Positions 42,658 to 51,364 are shown, numbered from the stretch's first letter. The stretch is 64,000 nt of DNA from Streptococcus suis (GCF_024509525.1 NZ_JAMWEM010000004.1:62001-126000), one strand, 5' to 3'. The notes: generated from the letters alone by a model not told the origin. Program-made: numbers and translations.

Positions 42658-45063
42658 TTATAATAGTGGTTTATTCAGGATGTTCTCTATCGTATATCTT
42701 TCTTCTAACTGGGAATCTCTCCATCTATCATATGCATCGTCTTCCCAAGATAAATTGTTATACTTTTGCTGTAAATATTCACTCAGATTACTCTTAAGAC
42801 CTTTATAATCTAAAGTTACCTCCCCTTCCCAATCATATAAGGTATCTAACATTTCGTCTATTTTATCCATAAAATGATGTGTTTGAGTATTAACTTCTAT
42901 CTCCAAATCAAAGTTATCAGTTTCAAGTATACCAATATCTTCTTCGTCAACAGTTGAAACAGAATCTAAATAATCTTGTAAGATTTCAATCTTTTTTTCT
43001 TTAAATAGAAAAAATGTATTTACTTCATTAAATTTACTTGCATAGTATTCAAATCCCGACAAATAATATACTTCTTCTACTATTTTATCAATATCGTGAG
43101 CTATAGAATCAATCGTATCAGAATCTAAATTTGGGCTTTCTAATATATTTGTTACTATTTCGAAGTCTTCAAGAGCATCAAGAAATTCTCTTTTTATTAC
43201 AAATTCATTAGATTGATAAATATGTGAAATTACCACATCCCATCCATTTGAATAAGAAGCCAAATTCCACATTCCGTTGTATGACGATAGCAATCTTCTA
43301 AATTCTGTAGCATGTTCTGCATATTTATTGAAACCTATAATAGCAACCAACTTTTCCCCGATAAATTCTGAAGAATCAATGAAGTTATTCCAATTACTTA
43401 ATATGTTATTGAAAAAAATAATTTGATTAGAATTAGACTTTAAATCAACGTATCCTTTACAGCCTCCTAATAATTGTTTTAGATAGATTGATTTTTGTAA
43501 TATTTCATGCTTCATTTGTGGAAATTCCTCTAACTTACTATTTAGAAAATCAATAATACTTGGATTAAAAAAATCTACCTTACTTTCACTATTAAATGTT
43601 TCCTTAATAAAAGAAAGCCAAGAACCGTCTAATTTTTTGAATGCCCTTCCAATATCAAAAGCTGGATTGAGTCTTAGAGAGTGAAAGGAATTTTTTAACA
43701 ATTGCTCTTCAACAGGAAGACTATCAAATTGCAGTAAAGAAAATAACAAATATTTCTCCTCAACCTTTAGATTCTCAAATAAATTATTGTAAAGCTGATT
43801 AGGATGGTCCAGGTAATATACAACATAATCATAAAAATTTTCGCTAGATTCTTTGAAATTATTAGCTATTAATTCTATTGATCTAGGAAAGTAATTCCGA
43901 TGCTGTACAATCCTTTTCCAATCTTTTCCTATCAAATTATTATATTTTCCCACCAATTCCAATTTATCGATATCTCCAAGAGAGTGTAATTTCCTTTCGA
44001 ATGTTTTTCTAAAAATATAAGCTCTATCAATTTCAGAGTACCTAGATAAATCTATGATAAAGTTTCTATTTTCTATAAAATTTTCATCTATCAACTTTTG
44101 GAATTCAAAATTCACTATTCGCGCATCTTGAAGAATTTGAGTCCTAGAATTTAAACAAATAAAAAGGTTATTTGTATTAGTAGATGCAGAATATAATTTT
44201 CTAATATCCTGAAGAACCCTTTCACCAACATCAAACTTATTACGCCCTAAAAAATCATCAAAGATAACAAAAAGATTTCTATCCTCATTATCTCGATAGT
44301 TTCCATTATATAATGTGAGAACCTCATTAATATCTTCTACTTTACGCACAATGATATCAAAGATATTCTCATTATTATTTAGAAATAAGTTTCCAAGCAT
44401 TGAACAAGTTGTTGTTTTTCCAATTCCAGCTGGTCCTTGGATTAATAGAATATGTTCCCTTTGTAAAATATGATAAGCTTCTCCTAGAAAACGTGTTTCA
44501 ACAAAATAGTGAGCATCAAAATCTGAAAAATAGTCTCTTGACTCTGCTTCTATACTTTTCAATCTAGCATTTCTCAAAACATTTGTTATATCTTTCTCCA
44601 GTAGTCCATAATTCATAAAAATATCTCTATATGCTTTCTGTTGAGAAAGAGTTGTTAACGTAGAGGAGAAAATAATATAATCATCATTCGGAACTGCATT
44701 AGGAATTATTTTATCTGCATAATCACGAATCTCCTTTAAACCTGCAGGAGATAGCCCCATACTTGTAACAATAACGTAATTGAAATCAGCTTCCCAACCA
44801 AATTTTTCTTTGGTCAGAGCAATCTTATCAATTTCCTCTTTCAAAAGCTTTACTGCGGTAGTATGATTTTTTGTTACCTGCCACCGTTTAGCTTGTATAA
44901 CGAGAGAGGGGGAGGCAATATCATCAATGCCATCAATACCGTCATCTTTCCCCTCCTTAAACCCATGAAGACTATTATTCTTAAATTTTTTCTTAACAAT
45001 CTCAATAGCAAAATTTTCAAAATCTGATGTTGTCATCCCATCAGCACGAATACCTATATCCAT
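42658..45063 (-). CDS. Mrr-like nuclease plus STAND-type NTPase, putative defence effector
   Basis: This 801-aa protein starts at the ATG at 45063 behind AGGAG. Residues 10-100 look like a Mrr-type PD-(D/E)xK nuclease: FENFAIEIVKKKF, the acidic run GKDDGIDGIDD and then SLVIQAKRW, where QxK replaces ExK as in Mrr enzymes. Residues 180-350 form a STAND P-loop NTPase: Walker A IQGPAGIGKTT (208-218), Walker B LFVIFDDFLG (264-273) and LNSRTQI (305-311), closest in style to the novel STAND type 3 group. The remaining 450 residues are helical and probably sense a ligand. Such fusions act in anti-phage immunity by sensing and then cutting DNA. This role is inference. Confidence 0.75.
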   Translation of the reverse strand: MDIGIRADGMTTSDFENFAIEIVKKKFKNNSLHGFKEGKDDGIDGIDDIASPSLVIQAKRWQVTKNHTTAVKLLKEEIDKIALTKEKFGWEADFNYVIVTSMGLSPAGLKEIRDYADKIIPNAVPNDDYIIFSSTLTTLSQQKAYRDIFMNYGLLEKDITNVLRNARLKSIEAESRDYFSDFDAHYFVETRFLGEAYHILQREHILLIQGPAGIGKTTTCSMLGNLFLNNNENIFDIIVRKVEDINEVLTLYNGNYRDNEDRNLFVIFDDFLGRNKFDVGERVLQDIRKLYSASTNTNNLFICLNSRTQILQDARIVNFEFQKLIDENFIENRNFIIDLSRYSEIDRAYIFRKTFERKLHSLGDIDKLELVGKYNNLIGKDWKRIVQHRNYFPRSIELIANNFKESSENFYDYVVYYLDHPNQLYNNLFENLKVEEKYLLFSLLQFDSLPVEEQLLKNSFHSLRLNPAFDIGRAFKKLDGSWLSFIKETFNSESKVDFFNPSIIDFLNSKLEEFPQMKHEILQKSIYLKQLLGGCKGYVDLKSNSNQIIFFNNILSNWNNFIDSSEFIGEKLVAIIGFNKYAEHATEFRRLLSSYNGMWNLASYSNGWDVVISHIYQSNEFVIKREFLDALEDFEIVTNILESPNLDSDTIDSIAHDIDKIVEEVYYLSGFEYYASKFNEVNTFFLFKEKKIEILQDYLDSVSTVDEEDIGILETDNFDLEIEVNTQTHHFMDKIDEMLDTLYDWEGEVTLDYKGLKSNLSEYLQQKYNNLSWEDDAYDRWRDSQLEERYTIENILNKPLL

Positions 45064-45097
45064 AGTTCTCCTACTTTTAATATTTTAAATAACTATT

Positions 45098-46258
45098 CTA
45101 AGCTCTTCGTATTCTTTCCTTATTTAAACTAATAAGATTTGGATATCTGTCATTCAGTTCATCAAGATAACCTTCTTCTAAATTACATAATTTCTCAATT
45201 AAAAAATTCGGCAACAATTTATTATATACTCTATAAATATCAGCAGATATATCCATCACAATTCTATTTTCAACTAATAATTCTACAGATTGTTTTAAAG
45301 ATAGAGGGTTGCTAATCAATTTCGTTGAATCTAAAGGCTCATTTTTTCTCCAGCCTCTATAACTAAGTTTTTTATACAAGTTTGTATACTCATTAGAATC
45401 TATGATATTCAATGACTTCGAACGCATTATCATCATACTAATTGAAACTTGCCAAATTCTCTTTAGGTGCCTATAATATTCTATATCATTTTCATGACCA
45501 ATAATAGAATGTTTAAATGAACTCTTTGGCAGTAAAAACTCTGCCGCAAACTCATTTGCTTCGTCTTCTATCTGCTTATACTCAACTGCCCCCATTTCTT
45601 GAGGGGACTTACAATTTTCATGCATTAACCAATGTCCTAATTCATGGGCTAAACTAAACTGCTGACGATAGAATGAATAATCTGTCCCTTCTAACATAAC
45701 AACATAATACTCATTATTATTCACTTTAACAGCTGAACCAAAGGCGTCAACTTTATCACTTTGAGTATCTATTCTAGAAATAACAAACCCTTTTTCTTCC
45801 ATCAACAGCGACAAGTTATCAATTGGTCTATCTCCCAGTTTCCACTTCTCCCTTATGTAACTTGCGTATTCTTGCGGAGTAAAATCTAAACCAGAAAGTT
45901 CCCAGTCAAGATTTGGAAAATCAATAAATTTTCCCAAATAATCTCTTATTAATGCCACATAGTTTTTATTTATTTCTGCTGGCATTTTTTCTGTTTGAGT
46001 CGCTGTATAGCGACTTCTAAAAAATGTTCCTGTAGAACTTAAACTAAAATTATCATTCCCAAAAAAGAAATCTCTCGGAAACTGTAATTCCTTTTCCAAA
46101 ATTTCTAATGATTCTTCACTAGGCGTCGCTCTCCCTTTTTCATATTTAGAAACCATTTGTTTTGAAACATTTAAAAACTCTGCAATCTGAGTAATACTCT
46201 TTTTGTTAAAAAGCCTTGCCTCTTTTAAACGTTCACCATTAAAACTAATTTGAAGCAT
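45098..46258 (-). CDS. XRE helix-turn-helix fused to ImmA/IrrE zinc protease
   Basis: This 386-aa protein has an N-terminal Cro/C1-type domain (LKEARLFNKKSITQIAEFLN, then VSKQMVSKYEKGRATPS; about 9-47). Its central ImmA/IrrE domain carries the zinc motif LAHELGHWLMHE (HExxH at 205-209) and the third-ligand region EDEANEFAAEFLLP (231-244). Proteins of this kind cleave repressors or antitoxins and often control phage or mobile-element genes; many sit with toxin or defence partners. The C-terminal 140 residues are helical. It is the middle gene of a three-gene operon, 34 bp before the nuclease-NTPase gene. It may sense damage or infection and release the effector. Confidence 0.85.
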   Translation of the reverse strand: MLQISFNGERLKEARLFNKKSITQIAEFLNVSKQMVSKYEKGRATPSEESLEILEKELQFPRDFFFGNDNFSLSSTGTFFRSRYTATQTEKMPAEINKNYVALIRDYLGKFIDFPNLDWELSGLDFTPQEYASYIREKWKLGDRPIDNLSLLMEEKGFVISRIDTQSDKVDAFGSAVKVNNNEYYVVMLEGTDYSFYRQQFSLAHELGHWLMHENCKSPQEMGAVEYKQIEDEANEFAAEFLLPKSSFKHSIIGHENDIEYYRHLKRIWQVSISMMIMRSKSLNIIDSNEYTNLYKKLSYRGWRKNEPLDSTKLISNPLSLKQSVELLVENRIVMDISADIYRVYNKLLPNFLIEKLCNLEEGYLDELNDRYPNLISLNKERIRRA

Positions 46259-46284
46259 GATTTACTCCTGTTTTATATAAAATA

Positions 46285-46998
46285 TCATAATTTACTATTC
46301 TCTTCCTTTTTTTCAACAGGAAGACTAACATGTTTCTGTGACTCCAATTGTTTCTGTATACCAGATTTCAATGCTACAAGAGGTTTTTCTGGAGTATTTT
46401 CACGTCCATCTTCTTCAAGTTTTGTAAAATCAAATTCTGTGATATTCACTGCATCAATAAATTCACAAAAGGCATTTACTTGATTAACAGTCACTTCCTT
46501 AGTTTTTTTATCAAAGGTAACGACTCTAATCTCATCAATAAAATTATAGTGGTCTCCCAATAATTTCTTCGATTGCTCAATTTGTAAATTACTCAACTCA
46601 TCATCATCTAAGTCGTTAAATAATTCAATTGATAGTTTCCCCTCTTCCTTCCCATTTAAATGAGAATTTTTCGAACGTGCTATACAAGTAAGATAGTGAT
46701 GCTTTTCGTATTTTTTAATGACATCTTCAAACCTTTTCTTCATCATAAAAATATATAAGATGCCCTCAATAATTACTCCTCTTGCCGTCCATAGAGCCCC
46801 CATATCCATAGTGGGTGATGCTAAATCATTTGCTTTTGCAGTATTTACAATATCACGATAAATAAAATCCCAATTTAAAATTGGTAGACTATTTTTAGTT
46901 TCAAACTCATTGTCAGAAAATATTTTCTCAATATCTCTCTTGTGATTTATTGAAAATACTTGAGCAAATTCAAAAATTTGTGGTGGCAAATTGTTCAT
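46285..46998 (-). CDS. Uncharacterised 237-aa protein heading the putative defence operon
   Basis: The start is an ATG behind AAAGGAG with a good promoter upstream. The N-terminal part is PPQIFEFAQVFSINHKRDI; the middle part is GALWTARGVIIEGILYIFMM, HHYLTCIARSKNSHL and ELFNDLDDDELSNL; the C-terminal tail is low-complexity (QKHVSLPVEKKEENSKL). I faintly associate it with a DUF5986-like family seen next to XRE/ImmA proteins, without proof. No membrane or signal segment. As the first gene and not a known enzyme, it could be a sensor, an antitoxin-like partner or the substrate of the zinc protease downstream. Confidence 0.6.
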   Translation of the reverse strand: MNNLPPQIFEFAQVFSINHKRDIEKIFSDNEFETKNSLPILNWDFIYRDIVNTAKANDLASPTMDMGALWTARGVIIEGILYIFMMKKRFEDVIKKYEKHHYLTCIARSKNSHLNGKEEGKLSIELFNDLDDDELSNLQIEQSKKLLGDHYNFIDEIRVVTFDKKTKEVTVNQVNAFCEFIDAVNITEFDFTKLEEDGRENTPEKPLVALKSGIQKQLESQKHVSLPVEKKEENSKL

Positions 46999-47026
46999 AA
47001 TATACTCCTTTGGATTTTATAGTCTT

Positions 47027-47055
47027 ATTTTAAGATTATTTATCAAAAAAGTCAA
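47027..47055 (-). promoter_or_regulatory. Sigma-A promoter of the putative defence operon
   Basis: TTGACT (47055-47050), 17-bp spacer, TAAAAT (47032-47027), minus strand. It is the best consensus promoter in the element. Confidence 0.75.
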
Positions 47056-47075
47056 CCTTTATCGTTTTTTGGGTG

Positions 47076-47249
47076 TTATTTTTTATCCTCCATATCCCTC
47101 AATGCATACTCACATGCTTGAATCACGAAACTCGAAAAAGTTACATCCTTATTTTGAATTGCTTTTTCTATTTCTTCAATAAGTGGTACTGGAAAACGAA
47201 TTGTTTTATTTTCTGTTTCTTTGCGATTTGATTTTAGTTGAAATGCCAT
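47076..47249 (-). CDS. Small ribbon-helix-helix-like DNA-binding protein
   Basis: This 57-aa protein starts at the ATG at 47249 behind GAGGAG. It reads MAFQLKSNRKETENKTIRFP and then PLIEEIEKAIQNKDVTFSS-FVIQACEYALRDME: a beta strand (KTIRFPV) followed by two helices, the ribbon-helix-helix layout of Arc/omega-type repressors. Two TGCATTGC repeats 12 bp apart stand upstream (47301, 47313), the pattern such proteins bind. It may repress itself and the divergent membrane-protein operon. Confidence 0.7.
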   Translation of the reverse strand: MAFQLKSNRKETENKTIRFPVPLIEEIEKAIQNKDVTFSSFVIQACEYALRDMEDKK

Positions 47250-47300
47250 ATCTTTTCTCCTCTTTTTGTTTTTAGGATATAGCATTTTGCACATTAAATA

Positions 47301-47352
47301 TGCATTGCGTTTTGCATTGCAAACTTAGTGTTATTACGTTATAATGTAATAA
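47301..47352 (+). promoter_or_regulatory. Divergent promoter region with tandem and inverted repeats
   Basis: TTGCAA (47317-47322), 17 bp, TATAAT (47340-47345) drives the gene at 47375. TGCATTGC at 47301 and 47313 are 12 bp apart. TTATTAC/GTAATAA (47331-47337, 47346-47352) brackets the -10. Confidence 0.75.
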
Positions 47353-47374
47353 AAATTAAAATATAGGAGCCCAG

Positions 47375-48352
47375 ATGGATATTGCTAATTCATTAAGAAG
47401 GTACTTATTATTAAAAAATAATCTAATCCCATCAACACAAAATAGAATAAAAGAACTTGGAAGAGAAATTTTTCAAGCTGAGGCTACCCTGAATGCTATT
47501 TCAGATGAAAAAGTATTTCTTGAGGACTTTAAATGGGATATTCGCACAAGAGGATTTACTATTTTCAATTTAATTCATCTACCGTCCCTGATTGCGTTTA
47601 TAATCTTTCTAATAGTTGTATTAATAGCCATAGCAGGGGTTGCCATTATTGGTGTCATTATAGAAACAACTATTCGAACTTTTATACTTTTCCAAGATTT
47701 TGAGTTTGAGGATACATTCTTCTATATACCAATAAAAGCGGTTGAAGACTTTATTTATTATCCACCTTCAATTCCTATTCCGATTGTGGTTGGGCTTTTG
47801 ATAGTCTGGGTTCTATATAGTATCAGACAGGTTCAAAAAAATAAAATCTACTATGAAAATGTTGTTATTCCAGAGAATCGAAAGAAAAATGCTCTCGTCC
47901 CTGGAAAGCGTAGAAAACAACAATTAGTGATAAATAATCTGAAAAATACCTTGAAATCCACTGAAACTCAACTACTGAACCATCAAAATGAATTGATGAA
48001 TATTATGAATACTATTTCCATTCCCAACCAGTATTGGACTAACGATGAAGTCATAAATTTCCTCATACAGAAATTAAAATATGGGCAAGCGAAGACTATC
48101 GGAAAAGCTTTGAATCTTTGGGATATAGAAGTATCAGCTAGAAGGGTTGAGCAGGCATCGAAAGCTGTCATAAAAGAGACAAGAGAATCGGAAGCTCGTC
48201 TGGCTAGACAGAGGCAAGAACAATTTATTCAAGCTACTAAAGCTCAACAAGCGAGGGATGAAGTTCAAGAAAAAATAGCTGAGGAAATGAAACGCAAAAA
48301 TGACCATGATGCAATACACGATAATATTGCTAAGAAAAATGGTTGGCTATAA
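47375..48352 (+). CDS. Membrane protein with flanking coiled coils
   Basis: This 325-aa protein has a helical N-terminus (about 1-50), a hydrophobic pair around residues 65-100, a further membrane helix near 132-152 (IPIPIVVGLLIVWVLYSI) and a long charged C-terminal coiled coil (RRVEQASKAVIKETRESEAR and RQEQFIQATKAQQARDEV). The cytosolic or surface side cannot be fixed. It starts behind AGGAG and is the first gene of a run with two lipoproteins. The function is unknown; such operons in mobile elements may alter the cell surface or exclude other elements. Confidence 0.6.
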   Translation: MDIANSLRRYLLLKNNLIPSTQNRIKELGREIFQAEATLNAISDEKVFLEDFKWDIRTRGFTIFNLIHLPSLIAFIIFLIVVLIAIAGVAIIGVIIETTIRTFILFQDFEFEDTFFYIPIKAVEDFIYYPPSIPIPIVVGLLIVWVLYSIRQVQKNKIYYENVVIPENRKKNALVPGKRRKQQLVINNLKNTLKSTETQLLNHQNELMNIMNTISIPNQYWTNDEVINFLIQKLKYGQAKTIGKALNLWDIEVSARRVEQASKAVIKETRESEARLARQRQEQFIQATKAQQARDEVQEKIAEEMKRKNDHDAIHDNIAKKNGWL

Positions 48353-48367
48353 ATAAGGAGACACACT

Positions 48368-49207
48368 ATGAACAAAAAGAATATTTTAACAAGCTTTACA
48401 CTATTGGTATCTACAGTACTCTTATTTGCTTGTCAGAGTAATGAAAGTACCACAAAATCCTCTGAAAAGATTGTTGAAACCTCATCTTCTTCAAAGGATG
48501 CAATCTCCGAGGAACAAAGAAATAAGTGGTTGAAGGAGTTTTATGAAGAAGTAGCTGAGACTGATGGTTCAAACTATCATAATGATATTGAAGAACGTAG
48601 TCAAAAAGCATGGAATGAGAATCAAACCAACATCTTCAATGGACAGGCTAGTCTAAATGTTACTAATGACTACCTACCTTCTGAATTGACAAAGCTAAAT
48701 GTCACGATTGACGGTTATGATGAAGCAACTAGAAGATTGAAAGTTACTGTTACTAACAACTATGATGAAACACTGATTGGAACAACAACCAATTCAAACA
48801 ATAACAACTTGTACGGGACATATTTCACTCTATATGGCTACACCACATTGTCAGGACGTTCTGAGAGGGTAAAAATCGCTCAGATTGCTCTTGCTAGTGA
48901 TTTACCTGCTGAGGAGTCTATTCAACTCGAAATTCTTCCATCCGCTCTTGCAAATCGTCAAACTGATTATGCTAAAAAATTTCAAAATAGTGAGTTAGAT
49001 TCTAAATACTACTTACTATCAACCAATTACGGAAATTCCTTATGGGACATTACTAAAGACCAAGTAATGGGAGAAGAGATTATTTCAGAACAAATAGTAT
49101 TATCTAGCCTTGCGAATATCTACATTGTACCCAAGCTAGTATTTGAAACTTACCCATCTACAGCTCCAAATGATTCTGAGCTAGAAAATCTAATTTCAAA
49201 CAATTAA
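48368..49207 (+). CDS. Secreted lipoprotein of unknown function
   Basis: This 279-aa protein has a lipoprotein signal: MNKKNILTSFTLLVSTVLL followed by lipobox LFAC (Cys22). A Ser/Thr/Glu-rich linker (ESTTKSSEKIVETSSSSKD) leads to a beta-rich domain with LNVTIDGYDEATRRLKVTVT and TYFTLYGYTT. This segment recalls immunoglobulin-like DUF5067-type domains, but that is a guess. It should be anchored on the outer face of the membrane. The AAGGAG site lies 9 nt before the ATG. Confidence 0.7.
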   Translation: MNKKNILTSFTLLVSTVLLFACQSNESTTKSSEKIVETSSSSKDAISEEQRNKWLKEFYEEVAETDGSNYHNDIEERSQKAWNENQTNIFNGQASLNVTNDYLPSELTKLNVTIDGYDEATRRLKVTVTNNYDETLIGTTTNSNNNNLYGTYFTLYGYTTLSGRSERVKIAQIALASDLPAEESIQLEILPSALANRQTDYAKKFQNSELDSKYYLLSTNYGNSLWDITKDQVMGEEIISEQIVLSSLANIYIVPKLVFETYPSTAPNDSELENLISNN

Positions 49208-49223
49208 AGAAAAGAGCAGACTA

Positions 49224-49631
49224 ATGAATATAAAGAAACAAATTTTGACCCTACTAACTCTAACACTAACAATTGTCCTTTGTGCTTGTAGTAATCAATC
49301 GAATACTAATGATAGTCAGCTATCAGGAACATATTCATACGAAAAAGGCGGTATTGATGGCTCTGAAATGGGATTCGAAGACGAAGAATTGACATTGCAT
49401 TATGAACTAAAAGTAAGTAGTGATGAAAACATACTTAATATCAATCTCCTTTCAGAGGGAGGAAATAATGTGAAGTACCTCTATTCTGAGAAAGTAACTA
49501 TTGATACAGATAAACAGATTATCAATGATAACAATGGTACTGAGCTGAAATATTCAGTTTCAGGAGATTCTGTAACAATACCTGATTTAGCAGGAGACAC
49601 AGGGGATACTGTAGCTTTAACAAAAGAGTAG
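49224..49631 (+). CDS. Small secreted lipoprotein
   Basis: This 135-aa protein has the signal MNIKKQILTLLTLTLTIVL and lipobox LCAC. A short Asn/Ser linker and a compact domain with LSGTYSYEKGGIDGSEMG and LKYSVSGDSVTIPDLAG follow. The mature part is acidic and beta-rich. It lies 16 bp after the larger lipoprotein and precedes a terminator, so it closes the three-gene run. I do not recognise the family. Confidence 0.68.
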   Translation: MNIKKQILTLLTLTLTIVLCACSNQSNTNDSQLSGTYSYEKGGIDGSEMGFEDEELTLHYELKVSSDENILNINLLSEGGNNVKYLYSEKVTIDTDKQIINDNNGTELKYSVSGDSVTIPDLAGDTGDTVALTKE

Positions 49632-49634
49632 AAA

Positions 49635-49668
49635 AAGATGAGCAATTTGACAGCTCATCTTTTTTGTT
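49635..49668 (+). terminator. Terminator after the lipoprotein run
   Basis: AAGATGAGC, loop, GCTCATCTT, then TTTTTGTTTTTT. Confidence 0.85.
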
Positions 49669-49711
49669 TTTTATAAAACATTTATAAAAATATCACGCAA
49701 AATAAATATTC

Positions 49712-50662
49712 TTAGTTCCCTCTTCCATCTAATTCGCTTTCCTCAAATCGTCTGATTAAATGATAGAAACACATTTGTTTCGACATATTATACTTTATCA
49801 TTCCTCTATCGCCTTCAAATTTTAGTAATTTGTTTAGCTTATGCAAGTGAGACATCGTTGGAAAATCTTTCCCCCTTTTCCAATTGGAGATTTGTACAGC
49901 ATCGATATCAATATTTTGAGCAAGCCAAACAGGAATAGAGATTTTGTTAGTCTTATTTCTTGATGGTATATAATTGATAAATCTTCTTGCATTAAGTTTC
50001 AGTTTTTCTAAATTAGTTGGTGAATAACGGGGGATAAAATCATAGTCTGAATAATTTTCTACAGATGTATTTACAAGTATGTCAAGAACTAATATAAAGT
50101 TATTGAAATTATTAATAAACCTGTCACGATATTGTACAGCAATAGTTTTCGTAAAATCTTGATATTCGGGCACATAAAATGTATTACTTTCTATTGTGAC
50201 ATCTAAATTACCATCATTAACTAAGTCACTATAAAATGATTGGATTTTTTTATTTTCAAAAAAGGGAGCATTATTTACAGGTAGACGAGCTCTATCACTA
50301 AATTCATTTAGGAACTCTTGCATGTCTTGAATTTTAGCTTCCTGAATAATTTTACGAGGATTCAAATTAACTAATCTTTCATAGCATAAATTTTCCAATG
50401 AATTTAGTAGATGAAACAGCTCATTGTTTTTGTTTGTATATAGTGCTTGTGAAAGCAAGAGAATAAAGTCTAATAGTTCACGAGTTTCTTTATATTTTGG
50501 GGTCGTTGCCCCATTCCTCCACTTTGAAAGATTTTTTTCATGCACTTGAATAATTTGTGCAATATCCCTTGCAGTTATATCGTATTGCGAGCTTAATAAG
50601 TAAAGGAGTGTATCTAACTGACTAGAAAATTCGCTTGGTTCTTTATATTTTTTTGTATTCAT
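49712..50662 (-). CDS. Regulator with two HTH-like segments, probable element repressor
   Basis: This 316-aa protein starts at the ATG at 50662, which lies only 6 bp after TATACT (50674-50669), so it is probably a leaderless message; upstream codons in frame cross the promoter. Two helix-turn-helix-like parts are seen: TARDIAQIIQVHEKNLSKWR-NGATTP near the N-terminus and IPVWLAQNIDIDAVQISNWK-RGKDFP near the C-terminus, both of Cro/C1 style with SKWR/SNWK at the recognition helix end. The middle is helical. It faces the 50855 gene and a perfect palindrome lies between them. Confidence 0.65.
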   Translation of the reverse strand: MNTKKYKEPSEFSSQLDTLLYLLSSQYDITARDIAQIIQVHEKNLSKWRNGATTPKYKETRELLDFILLLSQALYTNKNNELFHLLNSLENLCYERLVNLNPRKIIQEAKIQDMQEFLNEFSDRARLPVNNAPFFENKKIQSFYSDLVNDGNLDVTIESNTFYVPEYQDFTKTIAVQYRDRFINNFNNFILVLDILVNTSVENYSDYDFIPRYSPTNLEKLKLNARRFINYIPSRNKTNKISIPVWLAQNIDIDAVQISNWKRGKDFPTMSHLHKLNKLLKFEGDRGMIKYNMSKQMCFYHLIRRFEESELDGRGN

Positions 50663-50783
50663 GGAGCTAGTATACCATAGAACAATGTGCAAAAAAAAGC
50701 AGTACATTATTGCTAATTGACGATTCGCTTTTTGATTTTGGATACCTATTTTATTCTCGTTTAACAATGTATAGAATGTAATC

Positions 50784-50804
50784 ATACAAGAAAGTTTCTT
50801 GTAT
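50784..50804. promoter_or_regulatory. Perfect palindrome in the divergent control region
   Basis: ATACAAGAAA, one central G, then its exact complement. It lies just downstream of TATAGAAT (about 50770) that could serve the rightward gene. CAATGTGCA also occurs at 50683 and 50809. It is a likely operator for the element repressor. Confidence 0.6.
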
Positions 50805-50854
50805 CTATCAATGTGCACAGACGATAGCAAAATAAAAATGGAAGGAGAACTAAT

Positions 50855-51364
50855 ATGCTTTTATTTCCAACATGAAGTGGAATTTCCGATGAGTTGCGAG
50901 GAAAAATTATTTTATTTGATATGGACGAAACTAAGAAGTCCCGTGGCGGTATTGAAATCATGCCGGAAGAGCAATATGTTAATGTCGGTTTTTCAAACGA
51001 TAACCATGCGCCAATTTTTCTAGGCCTAGTCGTAGACGAACATAAAGGAACGTTGCGTGTTGCAAGCACAAACACAAGACTCGATTCATTCTTGAGTGAG
51101 TTTGTTTCAAAAAAGAATAAACTCATAACAGAGATTGCTTCTCTTGAAACTGAGCTTGAACGAGAAGTTGATTTGAAAGAACGTGCAATTAACGATTTAG
51201 ATGTTGAAATTGACGAACTAAACAATCAACTTAAAGAACTACAGCAAACATATAAAAAGCGTAAAAAATTAGTTGATGGTGAACTCAGAAAAAATTTTTA
51301 TAGCTGGATTGACAGTCATTGGTTTCTTAGAATCTTGTATTCGCTTTATGAAAGCTTCTCATAA
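50855..51364 (+). pseudogene. Coiled-coil protein gene with an early in-frame TGA
   Basis: A strong ribosome site GGAAGGAG precedes the ATG at 50855, but codon 7 is TGA (50873). The same frame continues for 163 codons: SGISDELRGKIILFDMDETK, EEQYVNVGFSNDNHAPIFLG, then a heptad coiled coil (ITEIASLETELEREVDLKE, later IDELNNQLKELQQTYKKRKK) and an aromatic C-terminus. Only TTG (50894) or ATG (50921) without ribosome sites remain as restarts. It appears to be a nonsense-inactivated gene of the element, or translated at a low level from a restart. Confidence 0.6.
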
